Positions 23,401 through 32,035 of a DNA stretch of 64,000 bases are shown here, one piece after another. The position numbers and the translations under genes were made by a program. This DNA is from Gordionus sp. m RMFG-2023 (taxonomy: Eukaryota > Nematomorpha > Gordioida > Chordodea > Parachordodidae): assembly GCF_954871325.1 (NCBI RefSeq), contig NC_088775.1, positions 78,903,561 through 78,967,560 of the forward strand, read 5' to 3'. Position 1 is the first letter of the stretch, and each line of letters opens with the position of its first letter. Below the pieces are notes generated by a model that did no database searches, had not been told where the DNA came from, and worked only from the letters and a program-made list of their open reading frames with translations.

Positions 23401-24758
23401 AAAAATATTAATTTGTGCCTCAATGTTTAATAAATTTAGCTAGCACCTGTAGCAATTTTTAGCTATAATTACCGAACTAAGTAACAATTATAGAAAATAA
23501 GCAAGGTACAAAAAATATTTATTTTAAATGGAAATATAACAATTTTAAAAAAATTATATTAAACATAATGTTTAAAAAAAAGAAGATTATTGTAGCTCAA
23601 TTCCCTTTATATAATATAAAGCAAGTTTGGAACTGGAATCTAAATCCAAAATTCTTTGAACCGGGATAAATATAAAAATTTAAATCAGATATTGCTTCTT
23701 TAAAAAGTGATAAGAACTAGATTTCATTATTTACAAGAACAGATTTTCACAAAAGAACAATTATTTTAATGGCATATAGTTCAAAATGTTTGATTTATTT
23801 TAGATGGCTATTTATTGTGCACTTAAATTTTATAATTTTTTTGATTCTTTTTATTAACAAATCCACCTTAAAGAATGTTAAAACTAAGAACTATAAATCA
23901 TATAAAATTGATAATGGATTTTATTGGAAATAAACTCTAAAATACTTTTTATTAATACTTCCCTATCCTTTCTAATTTAAATAACTTGTTATTAATGAAA
24001 AAATCCAGTTTTAAGAACATAGATTTATATATAACATAAATTATTTTTAATAAAATTTTAATTAAATTAAGATAGCATGTTGATAGATTTGGATCTGTTT
24101 AATACACAATGAGTTGAACCATATTTTTAATTTAATATATCAAACTATTAAAAAAATCTAAACTTTAACATTATATATAAGAATTCAAAACCATTCATTT
24201 TTTTCAGTCAATCAAGAAAAAGCAAATATATATTTATAAGAACCAAATAATAAATCTCAGGAACTGTAAAACTGTATGATATAAAAAACGATACACCCAA
24301 AACTCATTCTATGCTTAAAAGGCATATAAAATGATTTTGCTAAGGCACCATATTTTAACAAAATTGAAATATCTTGGATGTCTCATACATGTTAATTTAT
24401 TTGAAAGTGATAGGCATAAAATAAAAACAACTATTATATTATGTTTAAAACTGTATGCGATAAAATTTAATATAATATATATAAGGCATACTTCTGGATA
24501 TATATTAAATTTTTTGATAATATTAATTTTGTTCGGATATTCAGTTAATTTATCATTTAAAAGTAGTTTGAGACCAACATTATATGAAGGTGCATGTACC
24601 AATTGTTTGTAATAAGAATAATAAAGACCCTAATATAACTAAATACTTATCCTATATATCTATATGTTACCATTTCACTTCTAAATGACAATTCTCTTTC
24701 CAGATTTGATAAATGAGAAAAATGCCGATCATTTTCAAATAACGTATATATGTAATAG
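8310..24758 (-). CDS. DPY19L: DPY19-family C-mannosyltransferase gene (about 20 exons; N-terminal exon not found)
   Basis: DPY19 proteins are multipass ER-membrane GT-C glycosyltransferases. They move mannose from dolichyl-phosphate-mannose to the first Trp of WxxW motifs in thrombospondin repeats. Translated exons align end to end with my recollection of animal DPY19L1. Exons (minus strand): 24758-24671, 24629-24492, 20038-19918, 19836-19743, 19128-19071, 18996-18913, 18824-18765, 18318-18217, 17427-17341, 17285-17184, 17123-17043, 16050-15949, 15900-15840, 15400-15364, 15180-15126, 14448-14329, 13748-13547, 10316-10217, 9156-9112 (tentative), 8496-8310. Splice phases agree at nearly every junction. 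The sum is about 640 codons, against about 675 in human. Unresolved: the start exon upstream of 24758, the join near 18825-18912, and a short exon between 9112 and 8496. No stop breaks a frame, so the gene looks functional. Confidence 0.9.
9112..9156 (-). CDS. DPY19L: Tentative DPY19 exon: [14 protein letters not shown]
   Basis: A 45-base stretch between an AG acceptor (9157-9158) and a GTACAT donor reads [14 protein letters not shown] in the phase set by the previous exon. It resembles the KIVYSMYSRKAAEE segment. The next exon, expected to encode about 20 residues ending near a Trp-Cys, was not resolved in 8497-9111. Confidence 0.5.
9383..9440. repeat. Two-copy tandem repeat, about 29 bp
   Basis: The unit containing TTTTTGCCCAAGTTG and CGTCCCGTAAT occurs twice in a row with one mismatch. 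It lies in a DPY19 intron. Confidence 0.7.
10217..10316 (-). CDS. DPY19L: DPY19 exon: [18 protein letters not shown]
   Basis: A 100-base exon with [20 protein letters not shown] and [10 protein letters not shown], aligning with vertebrate VFAGAMPTMASVKLSALRP and HPHYED. It lies past a 3.2 kb intron, and its phase (1 in, 2 out) fits the exon at 13547-13748. Confidence 0.92.
11295..11445 (+). pseudogene. hAT transposase C-terminal relic
   Basis: The translation gives DPLDYWRV and, after a shift of frame, [20 protein letters not shown]. This is the hAT C-terminal dimerisation signature (family form: W, then Y-L-A-x-x-A-T-S-x-x-x-E-R-x-F-S). It is a decayed fragment in the large DPY19 intron. 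Confidence 0.6.
11574..11752. mobile_element. MITE, TAGTGTTGTTAAA family (copy in DPY19 intron)
   Basis: Ends TAGTGTTGTTAAACGGC and GCCGTTTAACAACA enclose the family core with ATTTTGCTCATAGATGGCAG and GAAATCTCGA. It is about 180 bp long, non-coding, and lies in the intron 10317-13546. Confidence 0.8.
12180..12245 (-). mobile_element. Retroelement gag-like fossil with CCHC knuckle
   Basis: On the minus strand one frame reads [17 protein letters not shown], a C-x2-C-x4-H-x4-C zinc knuckle as in retroelement nucleocapsids. The surrounding G+C-richer island (about 11920-12400) is probably the rest of the same fossil. It is broken and old, and the family cannot be assigned. Confidence 0.5.
13547..13748 (-). 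CDS. DPY19L: DPY19 exon: last helix and LPQEE motif
   Basis: A 67-codon exon with [18 protein letters not shown] and [15 protein letters not shown], matching vertebrate AILAAMSIQG and GEFSNLPQEELIEWI. The acceptor follows a T-rich tract (TTTTAAG), and the donor at 13546 gives phase 1. The open frame reaches a stop at 13527, so it can be mistaken for a stand-alone 60-residue membrane protein. Confidence 0.92.
14329..14448 (-). CDS. DPY19L: DPY19 exon: [14 protein letters not shown] helix
   Basis: A 40-codon phase-0 exon with [18 protein letters not shown], almost the vertebrate LIMRLKLFLTPHMCVMAS. It ends at a GTAAAC donor. Confidence 0.93.
15126..15400 (-). CDS. DPY19L: DPY19 short exons between two membrane helices
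   Basis: Exon 15400-15364 (37 bases, [11 protein letters not shown]) and exon 15180-15126 (55 bases, [18 protein letters not shown]). They fit the cytosolic linker before the VYHALQ helix, and their phases (1 in, 2 across, 0 out) connect the neighbouring exons exactly. The donor of the first is GTGAGA. Conservation is low here, so these two rest mainly on phase and splice sites. Confidence 0.7.
15840..16050 (-). CDS. DPY19L: DPY19 exons: YTCSAEFDF block
   Basis: Exon 16050-15949 encodes [17 protein letters not shown] and [11 protein letters not shown], matching vertebrate SYKDFDTLLYTCAAEFDF. Exon 15900-15840 encodes [18 protein letters not shown], matching the TKTLLLPVVLVVF helix. The intron between them is 48 bases. 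The 992-base intron upstream (16051-17042) carries a MITE copy. Confidence 0.92.
16540..16741. mobile_element. MITE, TAGTGTTGTTAAA family (degraded copy in DPY19 intron)
   Basis: The right end is intact (AATCGGGTTTTTTAACACC), with the family core around 16620-16680 (TTTCTGCCAGATATGAGCGA). The left terminus is eroded. It lies in the intron 16051-17042. Confidence 0.7.
17043..17427 (-). CDS. DPY19L: DPY19 exons: mid-protein membrane helices
   Basis: Three phase-0 exons (17427-17341, 17285-17184, 17123-17043) separated by introns of 55 and 60 bases. The first has [20 protein letters not shown], aligning with the vertebrate FVLMFGNSMLLTSYY helix. The third has [17 protein letters not shown] and ends in DD, as in vertebrate KIFGIADD. 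The middle exon (ICLFCQNC ... LVQMIGRM) is less conserved, but its phase is forced by both neighbours. Confidence 0.85.
18217..18996 (-). CDS. DPY19L: DPY19 exons: conserved RVMWT/PLRESF block and following helices
   Basis: Exon 18996-18913 encodes [19 protein letters not shown] then LQSLLVTQ, nearly the vertebrate sequence. Exon 18824-18765 gives a membrane segment ending LLTWQ (vertebrate LPWQ). Exon 18318-18217 gives [19 protein letters not shown]. The 5' boundary of the middle exon is uncertain: frame and phase favour an acceptor before 18824, but the upstream exon may instead run on to a GTAAAA donor near 18888. Confidence 0.85.
19071..20038 (-). CDS. DPY19L: DPY19 exons: second luminal/membrane block
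   Basis: Exon 20038-19918 ([10 protein letters not shown] ... [17 protein letters not shown]), exon 19836-19743 ([10 protein letters not shown] followed by a hydrophobic segment) and exon 19128-19071 ([19 protein letters not shown]). They correspond to the CWTVTRG, ESCEGLGDP and FFFNHGE parts of vertebrate DPY19L1. Junction phases 1, 2 and 0 fit exactly. The 614-base intron 19129-19742 holds a MITE. Confidence 0.92.
19166..19369. mobile_element. MITE, TAGTGTTGTTAAA family (copy in DPY19 intron)
   Basis: AAAAACGGCTAACTCAATATTTTAG on the left (cited by position 19191-19215) and its inverse on the right, ending TTTTAATAACACTA. The length is about 200 bp. It lies in the intron 19129-19742. Confidence 0.75.
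20039..24491 (-). other. Large DPY19 intron (4.45 kb)
   Basis: It separates the PEV/ISALLY junction (exons ending at 24492 and starting at 20038, both phase 0). Apart from the palindromic MITE at 22493-22702, I see no element with defined ends and no coding exon that fits. Confidence 0.75.
22493..22702. mobile_element. Palindromic MITE with about 55-bp terminal inverted repeats
   Basis: The left arm starts TAGTGGGATC and includes TTTAACAGCTGATCGATTTT; the right arm is its inverse and ends GATCCCACTA. The loop between them is AT-only. Flanks CGAATTCA and TAAATGCA agree at 5 of 8 positions, compatible with an old 8-bp hAT-type target duplication. It is distinct from the TAGTGTTG family. Confidence 0.8.
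24492..24758 (-). CDS. DPY19L: DPY19 exons: first luminal loop
   Basis: Exon 24758-24671 encodes [18 protein letters not shown] and ends FRSEM; exon 24629-24492 continues GLYYSYYK and later [10 protein letters not shown], then FNIYPE. This is the most conserved DPY19 segment, the luminal loop that carries the glutamate proposed as catalytic in the worm enzyme (family knowledge). The intron between them is only 41 bases (24630-24670). The first exon starts in phase 2, so at least one upstream exon with the start codon and first membrane segment is missing from my model. Confidence 0.92.
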
Positions 24759-24759
24759 C

Positions 24760-25840
24760 TATATAGAAAAATATGGTTAAAGTAAAATATTAATAACCTG
24801 TGGATACATCCAAATACAATGGCTTAGCATAAAATTATAAGTGGAATATATATATAATTTTACCTGTAATAAAAACTGGAATTTTCATCGAGTTTATTAT
24901 TTTTAAATAAACCGCACTACCACAAACATAATAAAGAACGTGTTATATTGGCTGAGTATTTTGGTCTAAAAAAATTATCTAAAATTGTAATATTTGCGAA
25001 TCCCGAAAATATATTATACTAAGACTAACAACTAATTACATATTTTATATTATATATATTGAATAAATATGTAATATGGAATATATGGGGATCGGAATCT
25101 AATTTTAGATCATTTACTGAGGGATATTTTAAATTTTAAATATCTGATCCGATCGGAATAGTATTTAAGTGCCCACACTGTTAATTTCAGGTAATAAAAG
25201 TCTTAATTTATGTTAATCTTTATATTTCAAAAATAGATAATATTTGACTGCAAAATCTTAACTCAAAATCTGGGTCGTATTTTATTTTTGAGGGGGTATA
25301 TAAGTTTTGGAGAGTTATTTGTCTATTTCCAATATTAGTCAATTTAGTTATTTGGCAAATATTACTAGACTTTTATAATTTAATAAATATTATTTTTTTT
25401 AAATAACAGAATATATAAATTAATTTATAAAAAATAAAGTTATAGACCTTGATGGAATTCATTAATAAACTGATTTCATTGGGGGCCTAATGTAATTATG
25501 GTAAGGATATCAATGTTGTTGGCAATTAAATGATAAATTTATGTTTGGCATAGATTAACTTAATACCGAAAGGATCTTCGGGCACCACAACACCCAGAGG
25601 TTGTAGACAAAGAAGAGAAAGACTTTTCATTCTAATTTATACTCAATCTTGAGCATGTGTCAGACCAAGCAGATAAATAAATTATAAGGAAGTAGACACA
25701 AAATTCGCCAAAGTATCAAAACAATAAAAGCAGTAATAATCATTCTACTAAAAAAATATAATAATTATGATATTTTTACACCAAGATATTACATACAATA
25801 ATAATAGCTTTGAGAAAAATAAAATTATATAATAAAAAAG
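24760..25840. other. Region upstream of the first recognised DPY19 exon
   Basis: The missing start exon and promoter of DPY19 should lie here or further right. I found no convincing start exon. The patch at 25560-25625 is slightly G+C-richer and may belong to the retroelement fossil that follows. Confidence 0.4.
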
Positions 25841-25842
25841 GG

Positions 25843-26220
25843 GGAAACAGATGTCTATATTGTGACAGAATACATGAGATAAATGATAGATTGCCTGCTT
25901 TTAAGGAGATTTGTTTTAAATGCAACAAGCTAAGCTATTACAACAAGTAGATCTTTAAATTATGTTAAGGAGGTATCTGGATCCGATGATTTGACTAGTA
26001 ACATTGACAGACCGAGTTCAATTAGTAGCGAATTGTTTAAATGTTGCTATTTACATTGGTGCGCAGGTTTCGTTAATTGGGAAAAATATTTATAGGAAAA
26101 AAGGACAATCAGATATCAGACAAACAAATTCCCTAAGCTTATGGAAATCAGCGTCTGGATTTGGGGATGGTTCCAAACTCTTTTATAAAATCAGTGTTCG
26201 TTTCGATTAAATTTATATAA
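25843..26220 (+). mobile_element. Gag-protease fossil of a Ty3/gypsy- or BEL-like LTR retroelement
   Basis: The first part reads RCLYCDRIHEINDRLPAFKE then CFKCNKLS, two zinc-knuckle-like clusters. About 50 bases later a 68-residue frame (26004-26210) contains AIYIGAQVSLIGKNIYRK, the environment of a retropepsin active site. The order gag knuckle then protease is that of LTR retroelements. The copy is broken in several places and no LTRs were recognised. Confidence 0.6.
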
Positions 26221-26601
26221 TCAAAATTCCATCTAAATAGAGTTTAATATTCCTGAACACTAATTCTGGTCCAGAACTCCTTTTAATTTCGACATAAATA
26301 TTCTCAAAATAAAATGGAAATAATATCTTTTAATATTTTTTTTATATAACTAAACCAAGTTCACAGTAATCAGTAATCCAAAATTAGGCAATCTACAATC
26401 TACAGGCCATTTTTTTTATTAATATTGCACAAAAGTATAAGCTAACTACAAAATAAAAATATATAAATTACTTATTTAAACAGCAATAGGTATTGCGCTT
26501 CAAGTCGGAGCCGATTTTTTATTAGAAATCAACCGTTTAAAAGCACTAAAAACCAATTCAAGAAAATAAACTAAAAAAAACTATATATATATATAAAATT
26601 A

Positions 26602-26815
26602 CTATTGTGGTTAAATAAATAGGTTGATTTCAACCTATATTCAAAAACAGCTAACTCATATATTTTAGCCAAAAAAATATTGCCCATGCCTTGAAATTTC
26701 ATATCCAAACCTATCTGTCATCTATGAGCAAAATTCTCAAGCTTGTGTAATATTTTTAGATAAAATATTGAGTTAGCTGTTTAAAATGGACTGAAATGGA
26801 ACCGTTTTACAAAAT
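26602..26815. mobile_element. MITE, TAGTGTTGTTAAA family (degraded)
   Basis: Family core TCTGTCATCTATGAGCAAA and the arms CAGCTAACTCA and TATTGAGTTAGCTG are present. Both ends are diverged. A second, about 45-bp fragment of the same ends lies just before it at 26502-26548. Confidence 0.65.
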
Positions 26816-26891
26816 ATACGTAAAAAAATAAAATATCAATAATTATAATATAATTAACTTATAAATAAATAAAATAATTGAGCTGTAGCAC

Positions 26892-27050
26892 GTTAACTAA
26901 GCAAGCTAACTAAGGGAGCTGACTAAGCAAGCCATTAAGTGAGCCAACTAAGTGAGCCAATTAAGTGAGCCAACTAAGTGAGCCAACTAATCGAGTCGGT
27001 TCATCAGGCTCTTTGAGCGGCTTGAATCGGAGCCTTTTTACCACTATGAT
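26892..27050. repeat. 13-bp minisatellite followed by a MITE-like terminus
   Basis: About eight units of AACTAAGTGAGCC with variants run from 26892 to 26995. They are followed at 27031-27050 by GAATCGGAGCC ... ACCACTA, which looks like the right end of the TAGTGTTG MITE family. The array may have grown inside a MITE copy. Confidence 0.6.
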
Positions 27051-28268
27051 TTGACTTCCGAATCGTAAGAATTTGACTATTTAACAAAACTATTTATAAC
27101 TTCTATGTATTTTTTATGTAATTTAATTATAAAAAATTAAAGTAAAAAGTTGAAGCACACTAAAAGAAAAATTAATATTATATGTTTTTGTGTTTTTAAT
27201 ATTTTATTAAAATCTACAAGTATTTTTTTAAAATAAAATATTCATATAATTTTCCAAAATAAATTATTAGAGTGGTAGATTATTTAAATATATTTATACT
27301 GAGTTGTGGAGCTTACTCATATGGCTTATGGATTTAAAATAATTTAACTTTGTTGATAATAAAGGTAGAAATGTCAATAGCCAGCTCAAACAATTTAAAG
27401 ATTGTAAATGCATATAAGAAATTCATAAAAATTTAATATTAATTGAAAGTTTGATGGAAGGCAACAAATAAGTTTTAAATATTTTATCACATAATACTTT
27501 ACTACTCAATTTTATATTTTTCTAACATGTATTTATATCAATTCACAATCAATTAACCTAAAAATGTTAATGCTAAAAATGGTTAATTTAATAATAATAA
27601 CAAATTAATGTATGAATGTATATATAAAACAAATTTAATGATTCTAAATATTGTCCATCTCTAACATATCCCACCGCTGCCACCATAAAAGTTTTATGGA
27701 AAGTTTAATGGAAGGCAACAAATAAGTTTTAAATATTTTATCACATAATACTTTATTAGTAAATTTTATATTTTTCTAACATGTATTTATATCAATTCAC
27801 AATCAATTAACCTAAAAATGTTAATACTAAATATGGTTAATTTAAAAATAAAAAAACAAATTAATGTATGAATGTATATAAAAAACAAATTTGTGGCAGC
27901 GGAGGGATATACGATTTCAAATTAAATTAATTTATTTTCAAAAAATAAAATATAAATTAGATCAAATGGATCAATCAACTATGAGGAGAATTGTTAAGCT
28001 AGACATCAAACTACGGAGCTATCATGTATAATGGAAATGAACATTGGATTACTCTAAATGAAATAAATATCAAGTTACATATCATAATTCTGAAAGATTA
28101 TAAATTTTATTGGATATCATGTAAGAAATTACAAATTAGCAATGAAACCATTCGAAATAAAATAAAAAAAATGATATAATTATAAGCACAAATAAAAATA
28201 ATTATAAAATAAAGTACATATTTGATGAACTTAAATTTTTTTTTGAAATAAATTAAAATTTAATTAAT

Positions 28269-28952
28269 ATGAATTATCCTATTTGGAGTGAAGACAATAT
28301 AAGTAATTATATTGACGAAGTAGAAAATTTTTTTTTAATTAATGAAGTTAGAAATAGCAGCAGAATATTAATTTATAAACTGCTTGATCATCTATATGTA
28401 AAGATGAAGGCATTTGAACCAAGAGACAGAGATTCAACTTTTGAGGAAGCTATTACAATATTGAAATTATTATGTAACTATAAAGTAAGAGCAAATATAA
28501 AAGTCAATGATACTAATATTAGAGAAAACATTAAAATTAAAGAAACTCTTATAATAAATTCAAAATGTGAAAATAATTATTGTGATGATTATAAAGACAA
28601 TGAAATGTCTATAAAAGTCGATGATACTAATATTAGAGAAAACATTAAAATTAAAGAAACTCTTATAATAAATTCAAAATGTGAAAATAATTATTGTGAT
28701 GATTATAAAGACAATGAAATGTCAACTAATGAAAATTTTCAGTATAATGACTTTAATAACTATGAAATTTTAAATAAAGAAAACTCTGATGATACAAATA
28801 TAACAAGTAACACAAATGAAATAGATGAAATCTCTATATGGAAAACTTTAAATAAAATAGAATCCACGATTTATAGTAAAAAAAGTAATTGTAGGAACTG
28901 TGAAATCTTATTTATACTTAAGATGAAAGGATTTAAATTAAAAATCTCTTAA
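28269..28952 (+). CDS. Gag-like open frame of the left LTR unit (fossil element)
   Basis: A 227-residue frame begins with a gag-like helical region (WSEDNISNYIDEVENFF, later RDSTFEEAITILKLLC), as in Ty3/gypsy-type gag. A near-identical 38-residue block (DDTNIRENIKIKETL ... CDDYKDNEMS) then occurs twice in tandem. No zinc knuckle, protease or polymerase follows. Family assignment is by analogy only. Confidence 0.55.
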   Translation: MNYPIWSEDNISNYIDEVENFFLINEVRNSSRILIYKLLDHLYVKMKAFEPRDRDSTFEEAITILKLLCNYKVRANIKVNDTNIRENIKIKETLIINSKCENNYCDDYKDNEMSIKVDDTNIRENIKIKETLIINSKCENNYCDDYKDNEMSTNENFQYNDFNNYEILNKENSDDTNITSNTNEIDEISIWKTLNKIESTIYSKKSNCRNCEILFILKMKGFKLKIS

Positions 28953-28999
28953 AGTTTTAAGGAGGGAGAAGTTATAAAAAAAGATATGATTAATAATAT

Positions 29000-30440
29000 A
29001 TCTCATTTAAATCTTTAATTTTGACTTTATCAATGGAAAATTATTTTTTGACATATAAAAATAAACAAAAAAAAAAATAAATATAAAAAAAACTATATAA
29101 AACTAAAATAAAAATAAACAAAAAATATATAAATAAAAAAAAAATGATATAAAACATTATAAATAAAAATAAAAAAAACGATAATAAAACGCAAAAAAAT
29201 AATATAAAATATTGTATAAAACGCGACACAAACAAAAACATTAAAACGCGATTCTTTATACATTCTTACAAATTCAATATTATTTTCTAAATGATGATTA
29301 TATTCAATTGGATCGATTCTTATGTTCAATTGGATCTATTCTTATAATTCCTAATTATTCTTGATTAACTAATAATAATGATAATGATTTGAAAAATAAT
29401 AATAAAAAAAAATGATAATAATGACTATGGAAGGTGAACAAAAACAAATAAGCAAAGAGACGAAACGTTAATAACAAACCAACGAGGTGAAAACAAGCCA
29501 ACGATAAAACGCGACAAAAGCAAGACAACGCTAAAAGATAAAAGCAAAGTGACATATGAAACGATAATAATAGTAAAAAATCAAGAACATCGGGACGATT
29601 TTTCGGCACTCAAAGAGACCTAGGCTGGATTTCTTTGGAGGGTGGAATGTTAGAGATGGACAATATCTAAATATGGTTAATTTAAAAATAAAAAAACAAA
29701 TTAATGTATGAATGTATATAAAAAACAAATTTAATGATTCTAAATATTGTCCATCTCTAACATTCCACCCTCCAAAGAAATCCAGCCTAGGTCTCTTTGA
29801 GTGCCGAAAAATCGTCCCGATGTTCTTGATTTTTTACTATTATTATCGTTTCATATGTCACTTTGCTTTTATCTTTTAGCGTTGTCTTGCTTTTGTCACG
29901 TTTTATCGTTGGCTTGTTTTCACCTCGTTGGTTTGTTATTAACGTTTCGTCTTTTTGCTTATTTGTTTTTTGTTCACCTTCCATAGTCATTATTATCTTT
30001 TTTTTTTTTTTTCAAATCATTATCATTATTATTAGTTAATCAAGAATAATTAGGAATCATAAGAATAGATCCAATTGAATATAAGAATCGATCCAATTGA
30101 ATATAAGAATCGATCCAATTGAATATAATCATCATTTAGAAAATAATATTGAATTTGTAAGAATGTATAAAGAATCGCGTTTTAATGTTTTTTTTTTTAT
30201 TATTTGTGTCGCGTTTTATACAATTTTTTATATTATTTATTTTGCGTTTTATATCGTTTTTTTTATTTTTATTTATAATGTTTTATATCATTTTTTTTTA
30301 TTTATATATTTTTTGTTTATTTTTATTTTACATTGAGTTTTATATAGTTTTTTTTTGTATTTATTTATTTGTTTTGTTTATTTTTATATGTCAAAAAAAT
30401 AATTTTCCATTGATAAAGTCAAAATTAAAGATTTAAATGA
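29000..30440. repeat. Palindrome centre: AT-rich spacers and fused LTR pieces
   Basis: The two spacers of the LTR units face each other around a 115-bp centre (29648-29762) built from LTR pieces. The long open frames here encode low-complexity Phe/Leu/Tyr strings on either strand and are not proteins. At 30069-30125 a 22-23 bp unit (ATCCAATTGAATATAAGA) is repeated about three times. Confidence 0.7.
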
Positions 30441-30507
30441 GATATATTATTAATCATATCTTTTTTTATAACTTCTCCCTCCTTAAAACTTTAAGAGATT
30501 TTTAAAT

Positions 30508-31440
30508 TTAAATCCTTTCGATTTCACAGTTCCTACAATTACTTTTTTTACTATAAATCGTGGATTCTATTTTATTTAAAGTTTTCCATATAGAGATTTC
30601 ATCTATTTCATTTGTGTTACTTGTTATATTTGTATCATCAGAGTTTTCTTTATTTAAAATTTCATAGTTATTAAAGTCATTATACTGAAAATTTTCATTA
30701 GTTGACATTTCATTGTCTTTATAATCATCACAATAATTATTTTCACATTTTGAATTTATTATAAGAGTTTCCTTAATATTAATGTTTTCTCTAATATTAG
30801 TATCATCGACTTTTATAGACATTTCATTGTCTTTATAATCATCACAATAATTATTTTCACATTTTGAATTTATTATAAGAGTTTCCTTAATATTAATGTT
30901 TTCTCTAATATTAGTATCATCGACTTTTATAGACATTTCATTGTCTTTATAATCATCACAATAATTATTTTCACATTTTGAATTTATTATAAGAGTTTTC
31001 TCTAATATTAGTATCATCGACTTTTATAGACATTTCACAAAAATTATTTTCATTTTGAATTTATTATAAGAGTTTTCTCTAATATTAGTATCATCGACTT
31101 TTATAGACATTTCATTGTCTTTATAATCATCACAATAATTATTTTCACATTTTGAATTTATTATAAGAGTTTCTTTAATTTTAATGTTTTCTCTAATATT
31201 AGTATCATTGACTTTTATATTTGCTCTTACTTTATAGTTACATAATAATTTCAATATTGTAATAGCTTCCTCAAAAGTTGAATTTCTGTCTCTTGGTTTA
31301 AATGCCTTCACCTTTACATATAGATGATCAGGCAATTTATAAATTAATATTCTGCTGCTATTTCTAACTTGATTAATTAAAAAAAAATTTCTACTTCGTC
31401 AATATAATATATTGTCTTCACTCCAAATAGGATAATTCAT
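30508..31440 (-). pseudogene. Mirror gag-like region of the right LTR unit (fossil)
   Basis: This is the inverted counterpart of 28269-28952. It holds more copies of the same 38-residue block than the left unit, about four to five. It is broken. The different repeat number shows the two arms are real and separate, not an assembly mirror. Confidence 0.7.
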
Positions 31441-32035
31441 ATTAATTAAATTTTAATTAATTTCAAAAAAAAATTTTAAGTTCATCAAACATGTACTTTA
31501 TTTTATAATTATTTTTATTTGTGCTTATAATTATATCATCTTTTTTTCTTTTTTTTTTATTTCAAATGGTTTCATTGCTAATTTTATTTTAAATGGTTTC
31601 ATTGCTAATTTGTAATTTCTTACATGATATCCAATAGAATTTATAATCTTTCAGAATTCTTTGATATTTATCTTGATATTTATTTCATTTAGAGTAATCC
31701 AATGTCCATTTCCACCATTCCAGTGTCCAATGATACTTTTTCCGCTGCAGTTGATTGATCCATTTGATCTAATTTATATTTTATTTTTTGAAAATAAATT
31801 AATTTAATTTGAAATCGTATATCCCACCGCTGCCACCATAAAAGTTTTATGGAAAGTTTAATGGAAGGCAACAAATAAGTTTTAAATATTTTATCACATA
31901 ATACTTTATTACTAAATTTTATATTTTTCTAACATGTATTTATATCAATTCACAATCAATTAACCTAAAAATAAAAACAAATTAATGTCTGAATGTATAT
32001 AAAAAACAAATTTAATGATTCTAAATATTGTCCTA

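Larger units (their letters stand above)
27424..32035. mobile_element. Inverted dimer of a short non-autonomous LTR retrotransposon (fossil)
   Basis: Two units lie tail to tail. The left unit reads PBS (27894-27908), gag-like region, AT-rich spacer, polypurine tract (about 29635-29647) and LTR start TGTTAGAGATGGAC (29648). The right unit is its inverse: polypurine tract at 29763-29775, gag-like region at about 30508-31440, PBS at 31821-31838. LTR copies or pieces lie at about 27424-27667, 27700-27893, 29648-29762 and 31839-32034. The PBS TGGCAGCGGTGGGAT is complementary to the 3' end of tRNA-Leu. Internal length is about 1.75 kb with no pol, so it depended on another element. The arms are highly similar but not identical. 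It is broken and probably fairly young. Confidence 0.8.

Noticed and set aside
24331-24612. 93-residue plus-strand open frame
   Set aside because: It is the antisense shadow of DPY19 exon 24492-24629 and its intron.
29041-30436. Several 60-85 residue open frames
   Set aside because: Phe/Leu/Tyr-rich or Lys/Asn-rich text from low-complexity AT DNA, mirrored on both arms of the LTR palindrome.
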